Source: Methanolinea sp. | GTDB taxonomy: Archaea; Halobacteriota; Methanomicrobia; Methanomicrobiales; Methanospirillaceae | Length of the DNA stretch: 64,000 bases | Assembly (NCBI GenBank): GCA_030019395.1 | Contig: JASEES010000001.1 | Location: 144,434 to 208,433 of the forward strand | Direction: 5' to 3' | Shown here: positions 10,892 to 21,160 of the stretch, in pieces | Numbering within the stretch: position 1 is the first letter of the stretch | How the letters are laid out: the number at the start of each line of letters is the position of its first letter | Made by a program: the position numbers and the translations under genes | Notes under the pieces: model-generated | Seen by the model: the letters and a program-made list of their open reading frames with translations, nothing else | What the model was told of the DNA's origin: nothing | Database searches by the model: none

Positions 10892-11617
10892 ATGGCTGCA
10901 GTAATCGAGACAAAAGGGCTTTCAAAGGTCTACGGGGACGTCACGGCCCTTGACTCCGTCTCCCTCTCGGTGGAAAAGGGGACGCTTTTTGGCCTCCTCG
11001 GTCCGAACGGGTCCGGCAAGACGACCATGATAAAGGTGCTGACCGGCCAGATCCGGCCGACCGGGGGTTTTGCCACGGTGCTTGGTCTTGATGCGGAGAA
11101 GGAAGGCATCAGGGTGAGGGAAAAAGTCGGTATCATTCCCGAACAGGAATCTCCGCCCAGTTTCCTGACGGCGATGGAATACCTGGAGTTTGTCGGGGCT
11201 GTCAGGAAGATCCCCGACATCGGGGAACGGGCAGAAAAATGGTTCGAGCTCCTCGAGTTCGGTGATAAAAAGGATGTACTGTGCAAGGATCTCTCGAGGG
11301 GTACCCGCCAGAAACTCATGTTTGCCCAGGCATTCATCCATGAACCTGTCCTCGCCCTGATCGACGAGCCGCTCATCAACCTCGATCCCGTCATGCAGGA
11401 CGTGGTCAAGGAATTCCTCTCCGACTACGTCAGGAAGGGTAACACGATCTTTGTCTCGACGCACATCCTCGAAGTCGCTGAAGAGATCTGTTCCGGGTTT
11501 GCAATCCTCCACAAGGGAAAACTCCTCCACGCGGGATCAGTTGCAGATGTGACCGCGGATGGCGGGCATCTCCCCGGGTTCTTCCTCTCGCTCGTCCGGA
11601 AGGGTGGCCATGCCTGA
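10892..11617 (+). CDS. ABC transporter ATP-binding protein
   Basis: Walker A GPNGSGKTT, signature LSRGTRQ, Walker B VLALIDEPLINLD. Confidence 0.95.
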   Translation: MAAVIETKGLSKVYGDVTALDSVSLSVEKGTLFGLLGPNGSGKTTMIKVLTGQIRPTGGFATVLGLDAEKEGIRVREKVGIIPEQESPPSFLTAMEYLEFVGAVRKIPDIGERAEKWFELLEFGDKKDVLCKDLSRGTRQKLMFAQAFIHEPVLALIDEPLINLDPVMQDVVKEFLSDYVRKGNTIFVSTHILEVAEEICSGFAILHKGKLLHAGSVADVTADGGHLPGFFLSLVRKGGHA

Positions 11618-13013
11618 CCTCTTTTCCTGCCTCATGAAAGAGGAGTGGAGGATGCACTCCACGATGTTCGGAAGCATTTCCTTTGCGCTCTTCCCGGTAA
11701 TGATCTTTGGAATCGTGTTCATGGGCTCGTTCCTGCTCCCCCTGCTCTCTGTCGCGTTCCCTGCAGGTGACCTTGCGTTTCTTGCCCATGCCTCCTTCCT
11801 TCTCCTCGGGTTCATGGTCGGTGGCTTCGGGCTCCTCGGGAACGAGATGATGAACAGGAGGTTTGGCCAGGCAAGTCTCCTCGTGTATTCAAGCCGGAGC
11901 CTGCCCCTTTCAGAGCGGTTCATCTTTACAAACTTCGTCGTAAAGGACATCGTATACTATTTCTTCCTCTGGGTTCTTCCCTTCGGGGGCGGGTACATCG
12001 CCGCATCGCCTTTTTTTGGGGTTCCCCTCACACGGGCACTCCTCCTCCTGACCCTTTCCCTTTCATTTCTCCTCGGGCTCTGCGTGGTTTTCCTCCTCTC
12101 GTCCCTCTATGTCAGGTCAAAGGCAGCCTGTCTCCTCATCGTGATCTTTCTGGGTATTGCAGGCGGGGTGTACACGATCTGGTCGGGCACAAACCCGACC
12201 CTGCTCTTCCCCCCGTATCTCCTCTACTCGGCCTTCTCGTGGATGATGTTTCTTGGGACGACCATTGCGGTTGTCACGATGTTCCTCGCTTCGGTCGTCC
12301 TCTTTTCGCCGGAAGGCACGGGTTTATCGCGGACGTACAGGCGCAGGCTCGGGCGCCTTGCACGGGTGCTGTCGTTCCTTCCCGAATCCCCCATTGTCGC
12401 GAAGGATTTCCTCGATCTCTCCCGGAGCGGCATCGGCATCGGCCAGGCCCTCTTCTCTTTCGTACTCCCTCTCGTCGTGATCTGGTTCTTCCTCTCGCTT
12501 CTCCGGAGTTCCTTTCCCCCTAACGGGTTGGTCGTCATCTTCAGCCTTACCGCGGGAATCATTGCCTCGACCATCTACACGTGGGTGACGGAATTCGATT
12601 CGTTCGGGCCCTACTCATGCCTCCCCGTTGCTGTAAGCACCCTGATTGCCGGCAAGATGACAACGTTTTTGTTCCTGCAGGTTCTCCCCGCGGTATTCAT
12701 CGGGACGGTGGCAGGCATTTCTGCCGGTCCGGAGATGATTGCCCCGGCCATCGTCCTGTGCCTCTCGATTTCCATCTATGCCGCCGCCGTGATGGCGTTC
12801 CTGTGTGGTCTTTCCCCGAGTGTCCTTGTGTATGACGTGCGTGTCCTCCTCACGTACCTGGTCCTTGACGGGGTGGCACTCGTCCTCTTTGCTGCGGTCT
12901 CCTTTGCCAGCTCCCTGTACGCCTTCCTCTCAGTCTTTCTCCTGTTTCCCGCATACCTCCTTTTCAGGGCAGCAGGGGCCCGGTGGGATGCACGGGACCC
13001 TGCCGGCATATGA
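11610..13013 (+). CDS. ABC transporter permease
   Basis: Polytopic; overlaps the ATPase stop; start chosen at MPDLFSCLMKEEW. Confidence 0.85.
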   Translation: MPDLFSCLMKEEWRMHSTMFGSISFALFPVMIFGIVFMGSFLLPLLSVAFPAGDLAFLAHASFLLLGFMVGGFGLLGNEMMNRRFGQASLLVYSSRSLPLSERFIFTNFVVKDIVYYFFLWVLPFGGGYIAASPFFGVPLTRALLLLTLSLSFLLGLCVVFLLSSLYVRSKAACLLIVIFLGIAGGVYTIWSGTNPTLLFPPYLLYSAFSWMMFLGTTIAVVTMFLASVVLFSPEGTGLSRTYRRRLGRLARVLSFLPESPIVAKDFLDLSRSGIGIGQALFSFVLPLVVIWFFLSLLRSSFPPNGLVVIFSLTAGIIASTIYTWVTEFDSFGPYSCLPVAVSTLIAGKMTTFLFLQVLPAVFIGTVAGISAGPEMIAPAIVLCLSISIYAAAVMAFLCGLSPSVLVYDVRVLLTYLVLDGVALVLFAAVSFASSLYAFLSVFLLFPAYLLFRAAGARWDARDPAGI

Positions 13014-13135
13014 ATGGTTTTGTCACCTCTTTTTTGGCGTGGATGAACGAGTGACCCTTTTTTTGGAGGATTCTAAAACTGGATGACATGTTTTCCTGTG
13101 CCAGTTGCATTTCATATTTTTTTGAATAATTTTAT

Positions 13136-13151
13136 TAGGACGATAGTCCTA
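13136..13151. promoter_or_regulatory. Inverted repeat TAGGAC-GATA-GTCCTA upstream of aor
   Basis: Perfect 6-bp arms, 4-nt spacer, 19 bp before the aor ATG and just after an AT-rich stretch. Confidence 0.45.
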
Positions 13152-13170
13152 CAGGTGGCTTGGTGGTACC

Positions 13171-14946
13171 ATGGACGCCTATGCAGGAAAGATAGCCGAT
13201 ATCGATCTGACCAGGAAAAAAGTGACAATTACCGCGACGCCCTCTGACTGGAAGAAGCGGTATCTTGGCGGGAGGGGATTTGGCGCCCGTGTCGTGACTG
13301 ACCGGGTCAACCCCCGCGACGACCCGCTGGGGGAGAAAAATGTATTCGTGCTCGCGTCGGGTCCCACGACGGGAACAGGGATCCCGCTGGGATCGCGGTA
13401 CGAGATAAGCGCGAAATCTCCCCTGAACGGCACCCTGATGTCCTCGAACTCCGGGGGAGTCTTCGGGTGGAAGCTCAAGAGGGCAGGGTTTGACGCGGTC
13501 ATCCTGAACGGGAAGGCAGAAAAGCCCTCTTACATCTACTTAAACGAAGGAAAGGCCGAGATCCGGGACGCATCCCCGTACTGGGGCAAGACGACCCACG
13601 AGGCGACCGAAATGATCCTCTCGGATCTCGGGGACACGAAGGCAAAGGTTGCCTGCATCGGTCCCGCGGGAGAGAGAAAGAGCCTCCTTGCCTGCGTGAT
13701 CAACGACATGGACAGGGCTGCCGGCCGGTCCGGTGGCGGGGCCGTCATGGGATCAAAGAACGTCAAGGCCATCGTTGCAGCCGGCGACCTTTCCATCGGG
13801 ATAGCCGACGAGGAGCGCCTCAACACAGTCAAGGAACGCGTCAGGGAGAAACTCGAGAAAAACGGCATCTGCCAGGCACTGACAAAGTACGGGACGGCCG
13901 TCCTCGTCAATATCATCAACGAAGCCGGAATCCTCCCGACGCGCAACTTCCAGTCGGCACACTTCGCGGACGCCGAGAAGGTTTCTGGAGAGGCTCTCGC
14001 CGAGAAGTACTTAAAGAAGAACAAGGGATGCTATGCCTGCATCGTCCGGTGCAGCAGGGTGACAGAGGTCGATGGAGAGATCCACGAGGGACCGGAGTAC
14101 GAACCTCTCTGGGCATTCACTGCCGACCTGGGTATAAATGACCTCGCGTTTGCCACAAAAGCCACGTGGCTCTGCAACAAGCTGGGGCTTGATGCAATCG
14201 GCACTCCGACCGCGATTGCATGTGCAATGGAGATGAAGGAGAAGGGATACATCAGGGACGGCCCGCAATTTGGCTCTGCGGAGGGGATCCTCGATCTTAT
14301 CCGCCAGATGGCATACCGGGAGGGGTTCGGTGCTGAACTCTCCGACGGGTCCTACAGGTTTGCCGAAAAGCACGGTCACCCCGAGCTCTCGATGAGCGTG
14401 AAAAAGCAGGACATCCCGGCATACGACCCGCGCGGGCTCCAGGGTCACGGCCTTGAATACGCGACATCGGTCCGGGGTGCAGACCATGTCTACGGTTACA
14501 TGGTCTCGCCTGAAGTGCTCGGTGCTCCTGTCAAACTCGATCCCTACACGAGCGAGGGCAAGGCGCAGTGGACAAAGACCTTCCAGGACCTCACGGCGGC
14601 AATCGATGCATCGGGTATGTGCCTCTTCTCCTCGTTTGCCCTCGACGCCGATGACTATGCAGACCTGATCTCCGCAGCAACGGGGATGTCCCTGACAGGC
14701 AAGGGACTGCTCCACATCGGGGAGAGGATCTGGAACCTCCAGAGGCTCCATAACCTGAAGGCGGGGTATACCAAGGACGACGACACACTTCCCCCACGCC
14801 TCCTGAACGAACCGCTCCGCGAGGGTGCCCCCAAGGGAAGGGTGTGGCAGCGCCAGCCCCTTCTTGACGAGTACTACGAACTCCGGGGCTGGGACAAAAA
14901 CGGCGTCCCGACCAGACAGAAACTGGAAGAACTGGGTCTTGCGTGA
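13171..14946 (+). CDS. aor: Aldehyde:ferredoxin oxidoreductase family tungsten enzyme
   Basis: LGGRGFGARVVTDRVNPRDDPLG...GPTTGTGIPLGSRYEISAKSPL; DMDRAAGRSGGGAVMGSKNVKAI; Cys motif CYACIVRC. Confidence 0.95.
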   Translation: MDAYAGKIADIDLTRKKVTITATPSDWKKRYLGGRGFGARVVTDRVNPRDDPLGEKNVFVLASGPTTGTGIPLGSRYEISAKSPLNGTLMSSNSGGVFGWKLKRAGFDAVILNGKAEKPSYIYLNEGKAEIRDASPYWGKTTHEATEMILSDLGDTKAKVACIGPAGERKSLLACVINDMDRAAGRSGGGAVMGSKNVKAIVAAGDLSIGIADEERLNTVKERVREKLEKNGICQALTKYGTAVLVNIINEAGILPTRNFQSAHFADAEKVSGEALAEKYLKKNKGCYACIVRCSRVTEVDGEIHEGPEYEPLWAFTADLGINDLAFATKATWLCNKLGLDAIGTPTAIACAMEMKEKGYIRDGPQFGSAEGILDLIRQMAYREGFGAELSDGSYRFAEKHGHPELSMSVKKQDIPAYDPRGLQGHGLEYATSVRGADHVYGYMVSPEVLGAPVKLDPYTSEGKAQWTKTFQDLTAAIDASGMCLFSSFALDADDYADLISAATGMSLTGKGLLHIGERIWNLQRLHNLKAGYTKDDDTLPPRLLNEPLREGAPKGRVWQRQPLLDEYYELRGWDKNGVPTRQKLEELGLA

Positions 14947-15218
14947 GGTACGTGGATGGTCGCAACTCCCGGACAGGTGCATAGTCCCTGGCACGATGGA
15001 CCAAAGGAAGAGATTGTCCGGCATCCGGTAGTCGAAGGGAACAACGGGATAAGTTGCGGCTCCTGTTCCTTCACCGGCGAAAATGGAGTGTACTGGTTTG
15101 ACCGGGAACGGAAAAACCGGGCACCATCTACCCTGAAAACCCTGTTTGTAGCGGCCAGGACTGCGCAAACCTCTGCCCCGACGTAAAAGACCATGGCCCG
15201 GGTGAAAAGGTAAAGAAC

Positions 15219-15956
15219 ATGCTGTCCCTTGTTGAACGGGAGCGCTACCTCCGCCAGATCCCCCTGCTTGGAGAAGGGGGCCAGGAGAGGCTGAGAGATG
15301 CAGCAGTGCTCATTGCCGGTGCCGGGGGTCTTGGATCGGTCTGTGCCCAGATGTGCGCCTGTGCAGGGTTCGGGAAGATCCGGATCGTGGACAATGACGT
15401 CGTGGAGCGCCACAACCTCAACCGTCAGGTCCTGTACGCAGCAAGGGACCATGGGCTCTTCAAGGTGGACGTCGCCGCCCGGCGGCTCCGGGAGAACAAC
15501 CCCTTAATCTCGGTCGAACCGGTCCGGGAGACGATCACACGCGGGAGTATCGGCAATCTTGCGAAGGGAATCGATGTGATCATAGACGGAATGGACAATT
15601 ACGATGCCCGTTACATCCTCGACGATGCCGCGTTCGGGGAGGGCATCCCCCTCGTCCACGGAGCGGTCAACGGTTTCTATGGGCAGGTCTCGTCTGTCAT
15701 CCCGGGGAAGACTCCCTGCCTGCATTGCATCGTCCCCCATCCGCCACCTTCCGGGAATATTCCCATCCTCGGCGTCACAGTCGGGACGGTCGGGAGCATC
15801 CAGGTTGCAGAGGCGATCAAGCTGGTGACGGGGCTTGGAAAACCGATCGCAGGACGGATGCTGCTTTGGGACGGGCTCATGGGCGAAGCGGAAGTCATAC
15901 CCGTCAGCAGGGATCCTTCCTGCACCCGGTGCAACGGGAGAGGTGTTGTCCCATGA
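15219..15956 (+). CDS. ThiF/MoeB/HesA family adenylyltransferase
   Basis: LIAGAGGLGSVCAQMCACAGFGKIRIVDNDVVERHNLNRQVLY; ELGI-like GVTVGTVGSIQVAEAIK. Confidence 0.93.
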   Translation: MLSLVERERYLRQIPLLGEGGQERLRDAAVLIAGAGGLGSVCAQMCACAGFGKIRIVDNDVVERHNLNRQVLYAARDHGLFKVDVAARRLRENNPLISVEPVRETITRGSIGNLAKGIDVIIDGMDNYDARYILDDAAFGEGIPLVHGAVNGFYGQVSSVIPGKTPCLHCIVPHPPPSGNIPILGVTVGTVGSIQVAEAIKLVTGLGKPIAGRMLLWDGLMGEAEVIPVSRDPSCTRCNGRGVVP

Positions 15957-16231
15957 AGGTCCGGGTGAAGTCTTTTGCCATCCTCCGGCAGTTCCTGCCT
16001 CGGGAAACAGAGGTAGAGATTAAAGAAGGGGCTTTGGTCCGGGACCTCCTCGGGCTCCTCGTGAAACAGGCCCCGCCCCTTGCCGCGGAGCTGTTCAACG
16101 AACAGGGAGAACTGAAAGACTTCGTGAACATCCTCCTGAACGGGAGGAACATCCACTTCATCTCCGGGCTGGATTCACCCCTCCGGGAGGGCGATCTCGT
16201 TGCCCTCTTTCCCCCTGCAGGAGGAGGGTAG
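15953..16231 (+). CDS. MoaD/ThiS family sulfur carrier
   Basis: MKVRVKSFAILRQFLPRE...; ends GDLVALFPPAGGG (di-Gly C-terminus). Confidence 0.92.
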   Translation: MKVRVKSFAILRQFLPRETEVEIKEGALVRDLLGLLVKQAPPLAAELFNEQGELKDFVNILLNGRNIHFISGLDSPLREGDLVALFPPAGGG

Positions 16232-16295
16232 AATAAGGAAGGATTCATTGCGATCCATCCCCCGGGTTGGCCATCACCTGTTCAGAGTGATAGTT

Positions 16296-16526
16296 ATGGT
16301 TCATGTCAGTATCAAAAGGGAAGACTGCACGGCGTGCAGTACCTGCTGGGAGACCTGCCCGGAGGTGTTCGAAGAGAATGGTGACGACAGCTTCAGCCAG
16401 ATACGGGAAAAGTACCGCGCAGGCGGGAGTATATCCGAAGGAGAGGTTCCCGACAGCCTGAAAGGCTGCGTCGGGGAGGCAGCCGCTCTCTGTCCCGTCC
16501 GGATCATCTCTGTTACGGAGGAATGA
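16296..16526 (+). CDS. Single-cluster ferredoxin
   Basis: REDCTACSTCWETCPEVFEENG ... LCPVRII. Confidence 0.88.
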   Translation: MVHVSIKREDCTACSTCWETCPEVFEENGDDSFSQIREKYRAGGSISEGEVPDSLKGCVGEAAALCPVRIISVTEE

Positions 16527-16705
16527 GGAAGGGTTTTTTCTCCTCGTTTTCTCTAAAAAGGGGGTTCGTTCTTAACAGGGGGTCCGTGACAGCTTGCCGG
16601 ACGGGTCCAACAGGTGGGAAAATGCTATATCTCATCAGACCAACTATTTCAATATAATTTGTATAAGTCCGGCAGCCCCGGTGGGCCCGGGAGAAAAGTG
16701 ATTGA

Positions 16706-17899
16706 ATGGCAGGCAATGAAAAAAGAAGAGAAACCCGGTTTTTCATTCTCCTTTTTGCAACTCTCCTGATCCTTGCATGTATCTTTCCAGTAACAGCCCG
16801 GGAAGAAACAGACCAGGGGTTTCCGTCTCCCTCCGCCGGAGAAGAGCAGCCTGCACTCCCGGTGAGTCCCGACCACCGGTTCACGGACAAGGGTCCTGTT
16901 ATCGTGATGTTCTACAACACGAACTGCGGCGACTGCATGAGGACTCTCCCCTTCGTCCAGCAGTATGTCAGTGAACACCCGGAACTCGAAACACACCTGC
17001 TGAACATTAAGGAGAATTTCGATTACTGGAAGCTCTTTTCGGTCTATAAAGATGCGTACAATACAGGACCGATCCCTGTTCCCTCCATCTTCGTGGGGGA
17101 CAGGGTACTTACCGGTTACGACGAGATAACCGGGTCACTCGGGGAAGTGGTAAAAGAACAGAGCCACGGTCCTGCCCCAGGGACCACCCCCGGATTCCCT
17201 TCGCTTGAAAATATATCAGCACAGGAAATGACCATCCCGCTGGTCATCGTGGCAGGTCTTGCAGACGGGATAAATCCCTGCGCATTCTCTGTGCTGATCA
17301 TCCTCCTCTTCACCCTTTCTGTTGCAGGGTCGAGGAAAAAGATGGTTACCGTTGGAGCCTGCTTCATCGGGACCGTTTTTGTCTTTTATTTCCTCTCCGG
17401 CCTCGGCATATTCTATCTCATCCAGCTCGCGGAGATATCGCGGGCGATTGGAATTATTGCAGCAGGAATCGCATTCATCCTGGGAGCAATAAGCCTCTTT
17501 GAAGGTGTTTTTGACCGGGAAAAGCCCACCCTTGCCATCCCCGGTTCGAAAAAAGGCATAATCGGGGATTATATCCAGAAGGCATCAGTCCCGGCATCCA
17601 TTATCCTCGGCGTACTGGTGGGCATGTTCGAGCTGCCCTGCACGGGGGGCATCTACCTGGCAATCCTTTCCCTGATATCCGATAAAATGACGATGGCAGA
17701 AGGAATCCCCCTGCTCCTCGTCTACAACGTCTTCTTCGTACTGCCCCTCGTTCTGATCCTCTGTGCCGTCGTGTTTGGCCTCCCCCTGGAGAGAGTTGAC
17801 CGCTGGAGGCAGGAACACCGGAGGGCCGTCCGCATCATCATGGGACTTGTCCTGCTGGGACTCGGTGTCCTGCTTATCAGATCGTTTCTTGCCTGGTAA
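16706..17899 (+). CDS. Thioredoxin-fold domain fused to CcdA/DsbD-like membrane domain
   Basis: VIVMFYNTNCGDCMRTLPFVQQYV followed by GLADGINPCAFSVLIILLFTL...GMFELPCTGGIYLAIL. Confidence 0.85.
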   Translation: MAGNEKRRETRFFILLFATLLILACIFPVTAREETDQGFPSPSAGEEQPALPVSPDHRFTDKGPVIVMFYNTNCGDCMRTLPFVQQYVSEHPELETHLLNIKENFDYWKLFSVYKDAYNTGPIPVPSIFVGDRVLTGYDEITGSLGEVVKEQSHGPAPGTTPGFPSLENISAQEMTIPLVIVAGLADGINPCAFSVLIILLFTLSVAGSRKKMVTVGACFIGTVFVFYFLSGLGIFYLIQLAEISRAIGIIAAGIAFILGAISLFEGVFDREKPTLAIPGSKKGIIGDYIQKASVPASIILGVLVGMFELPCTGGIYLAILSLISDKMTMAEGIPLLLVYNVFFVLPLVLILCAVVFGLPLERVDRWRQEHRRAVRIIMGLVLLGLGVLLIRSFLAW

Positions 17900-18016
17900 G
17901 GCCTGAATGGTGAAGATGGGAACTGGTTCCCAAAACACAATTATAATCAGGGAAAAGATGGACATTTAAACAATCCGAAAATAGCCGGGTTTTTCGATCT
18001 CCGAGGTAATTGCAGG

Positions 18017-19771
18017 ATGAAAATCCGTTCAAGTGTCACTCTCACTTTCATCATAGTAATCGTCATTTCCCTGCTGATTGTTGCAGTGGCAACGCAGCTG
18101 GCACTCTATCCTGCAGTAAAAGATATTGAAAAAAGGGAAGCAGAGAATGCGGTTCTGAAAGTTATCCGGATTATCGAATACGATCTTGGAACACTCGGAG
18201 GTACCTGCGAAGACTGGGGAAAATGGGATGATACGTATTATTTTGCAAAAGGGGAGAATGAGGGTTATCCGGCGGAAAACCTGGTCAATGAAACATTTCT
18301 TTCCCTCCGTCTCGACCTGATGCTCTTCTACGACACCAATGGAACACTCGTTTACGGAAAGGGGTTTGACTATTCAAGGCAGGTCGCACTTTCCATCCCT
18401 GATGATTTATCGCATATCCCCGCCATTCCGGAACCTGACTCAAACAACTCCGGAGATGATGTTCCACCCCTCAGCGGGGTCATCAGCACTTCCCGCGGAC
18501 CGCTCCTCGCAAGTATCGGGCCGATCCTCCCCAACGACCGGACCGGACCGGCAGCAGGCTACCTCCTCATCGGGCGCTATCTCGATGGGGACGAGACCAC
18601 GCATTATGCATCCCTGGCCATGGCAAACCTCACTTTCAGGGAAGCCGGGCCCGCTGATGAACCGGGCTTTGCCCTGTCCCCGGTTTTCCACGAGGTAATC
18701 CCGATTACCATACGACCCCCGGCTGACGGTGATTACCTCGTCGCGGAGTCGACCATCAACGATATTTCCGGCTCCCCTGCTTTTATTACCAGCGTCACCA
18801 TCGAAAGGACTGTGTTCCAGATAGGCAGAAACAGCTTCATCCTTTTCTTCGTCATCGTGGTACTCGCAGGAGGGGCCATCGGAATAACAGCAATCCGTTT
18901 CCTGGACAGGAAAGTCCTCTCGCGGGTATCCCTGCTTGAAAAAACTGTGAGAGAGATTACGGAACAGAAGGATTTCAAGGGGAGGACTGCACTTTCAGGC
19001 GACGACGAAATCTCCTCACTCTCCACGAGCATCGACAGGATGCTGGATGCACTTGATGAACACGTTGCGGCAGAGACTGCCGCAAAGGACGATGCCCGCC
19101 TTGCGAATGCAAAACTGACACTCCTTTCCCGCATCACGCGACACGACGTCCTCAACCAGGTCACAATAGTGCGGGGATTTGCCGATCTCCTCTCCGAGAG
19201 TATCCCACAGGACTCTGCTGGCATTGAATACCTTAAAAAGATCAAATCTGCAGCAAAGACAATTGAGCACCAGCTGGCCTTCATGAGGGAGTACGAACTT
19301 GAGGCTTCACCGTCCTCTGTGGGATGGATCGACGTGAGAAAACTATTCCTGGAGGTGGCGATGGGAATGGGACTTTTCGGTGTGAAGGCCGAGGTACTCT
19401 TCGATAATCTTTTCATCTATTCCGATCGCCTTCTGGCAAAGATCTTTTCCACGCTGATCGATAACTCGGTATCGCATGGTGAGAGAGTTGACAGGATTAC
19501 CCTTTCATTTTACGAATCAGGGGACAAGGGGATCCTCGTTTACGAGGATAACGGTATCGGGATTCCCCCTGACCAGAAAGAGCTGATCTTCGAGCAGGGA
19601 GTCGGCAGGAACCTCGGCATCGGCCTGTTTCTCGCCCGTGGCATCCTCTCCGTGTACGGCATGGAAATCCGGGAGACCGGGGAATACGGCAAAGGTGCAC
19701 GCTTCGAGATCCTCGTTCCCCGGAATAAATACAGGAAAACGGAAGGCGGAAATCCTCCGCCCTCTCCATGA
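18017..19771 (+). CDS. Membrane sensor histidine kinase with CHASE4-like extracellular domain and HAMP
   Basis: DLGTLGGTCEDWGKWDDTYYFA (CHASE4-like), H-box TRHDVLNQ, G-boxes VYEDNGIGIPPDQKELIFEQGVGRNLGIGLFLARGIL. Confidence 0.9.
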   Translation: MKIRSSVTLTFIIVIVISLLIVAVATQLALYPAVKDIEKREAENAVLKVIRIIEYDLGTLGGTCEDWGKWDDTYYFAKGENEGYPAENLVNETFLSLRLDLMLFYDTNGTLVYGKGFDYSRQVALSIPDDLSHIPAIPEPDSNNSGDDVPPLSGVISTSRGPLLASIGPILPNDRTGPAAGYLLIGRYLDGDETTHYASLAMANLTFREAGPADEPGFALSPVFHEVIPITIRPPADGDYLVAESTINDISGSPAFITSVTIERTVFQIGRNSFILFFVIVVLAGGAIGITAIRFLDRKVLSRVSLLEKTVREITEQKDFKGRTALSGDDEISSLSTSIDRMLDALDEHVAAETAAKDDARLANAKLTLLSRITRHDVLNQVTIVRGFADLLSESIPQDSAGIEYLKKIKSAAKTIEHQLAFMREYELEASPSSVGWIDVRKLFLEVAMGMGLFGVKAEVLFDNLFIYSDRLLAKIFSTLIDNSVSHGERVDRITLSFYESGDKGILVYEDNGIGIPPDQKELIFEQGVGRNLGIGLFLARGILSVYGMEIRETGEYGKGARFEILVPRNKYRKTEGGNPPPSP

Positions 19772-19800
19772 GGCCCGGAACTTTGGAATGCCCGCGGGAA

Positions 19801-21123
19801 TCAGGGGGCAGCTGCCGGCCCCGGTACGTACCAGTCGGGAAGCACGAAGTCAGCCTCCTTCATGTGGTCCGGCCAGACGATCCGCGGCCTTAATTCGCCT
19901 GCAGTCTCGTTCCATACCAGCTGCTCCATGAAGAGATCGAATTTTGCCTCCCTGTAATCTCGTGAAAACTTAATTACGCCGTCTTTCATGGCTTCGACCA
20001 TCTGGGGCATCTCGAGGGTGGCAAGCGCCCGTGTCACGGCTGCCTTATCCCGGGTCCCTGCTTTCTCGACGGCATGTGCGGCGATATAGATACCCTCGTA
20101 CGTCGAGGCGCCCATCATTCCGGGATACGAACCCCAGCGCTTGTGGAAGTTTTCCCGGAACGCAACCATGTCATCGGCAACAGGCCCTTTCGGGACTGCA
20201 TAGGGACTGAACCGGGTCTCGATGACGGAGTATTCCCCGTACTTTCCAAGGCCGGCATAATAGTCAGGGTCATCGTTGCATTCGACCGCAAGGAAGATGG
20301 TATCGAGCCCCACATCCCTGCGTGCCTGGGTCACCATCGGGATCTGCTCGTTGAGGAATGCGGCGGGATAGACCACATCGGGTTGCGCTGCCTTGATTGA
20401 CGTGAGCTGGGTCCGGAAGTCAGTCTCTCCCATCTTGTACGTCTCCTCTGCCACGATCACGATGGGGAGGTTCTTCTTTTCGATTGTCTCCTTCACGGCC
20501 TTCTGGACACCCTTCCCGTACGGGCTGTCCTGGATGATGAGTGCCATGCGCAGAGGCCGGGAATCGGGGTATCCGAACTTTTCATTGACGGCTTTCCTGA
20601 TGACTTCGTACGCAAAGAGCGTCGTCTGTTCCCCGTAATCGTCAGTTGTCGGGCAGTAGTGGAACATCGTGCCCGTATCGATATCGGTCCGCTGTGTGAT
20701 CGTCGGTGTCGAGGCACCGGTGATGATGTAGGGGACCTTGTACTCGGAGACGGTTGCCTGGTGGGCCGATACGACGGCGCTCGAGAAGCCACCGACGAGG
20801 ATATCCACGCCATCCTGGGTAATCAGGCGGGATACTGCCTTCTGGCCGCCCTCCCTTGACGATTCATCATCACCCTGGATGAGTGTGATCGGGACCCTGG
20901 CATTGATGTCTTTTATGTAAACACCGCCCCGTGCGTTGATCTCTTCTGCGGCAATGACTGCAGACTGCCAGATGTCCTTTCCCGTCGTGCTCGCGGCCCC
21001 GGTCATCGAGGCCACGACACCGATCTTGAGTGTCTCCTGTGTCTGTGCCTTCTGCTCGGTGCATCCTGCCATAAGTGCGAGGACGAGCAGGAGAACTGCA
21101 CCAATATATACTGGTCTGACCAT
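19801..21123 (-). CDS. livK: Branched-chain amino acid-type ABC substrate-binding lipoprotein (paralog 1)
   Basis: Lipobox LMAGC; TLKIGVVASMTGAASTTGKDIWQSAVIAAEEINARGGV. Confidence 0.92.
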   Translation of the reverse strand: MVRPVYIGAVLLLVLALMAGCTEQKAQTQETLKIGVVASMTGAASTTGKDIWQSAVIAAEEINARGGVYIKDINARVPITLIQGDDESSREGGQKAVSRLITQDGVDILVGGFSSAVVSAHQATVSEYKVPYIITGASTPTITQRTDIDTGTMFHYCPTTDDYGEQTTLFAYEVIRKAVNEKFGYPDSRPLRMALIIQDSPYGKGVQKAVKETIEKKNLPIVIVAEETYKMGETDFRTQLTSIKAAQPDVVYPAAFLNEQIPMVTQARRDVGLDTIFLAVECNDDPDYYAGLGKYGEYSVIETRFSPYAVPKGPVADDMVAFRENFHKRWGSYPGMMGASTYEGIYIAAHAVEKAGTRDKAAVTRALATLEMPQMVEAMKDGVIKFSRDYREAKFDLFMEQLVWNETAGELRPRIVWPDHMKEADFVLPDWYVPGPAAAP

Positions 21124-21160
21124 TTCTGTCTCCCCCGAAGGATATGTTTAATATGCTGTA

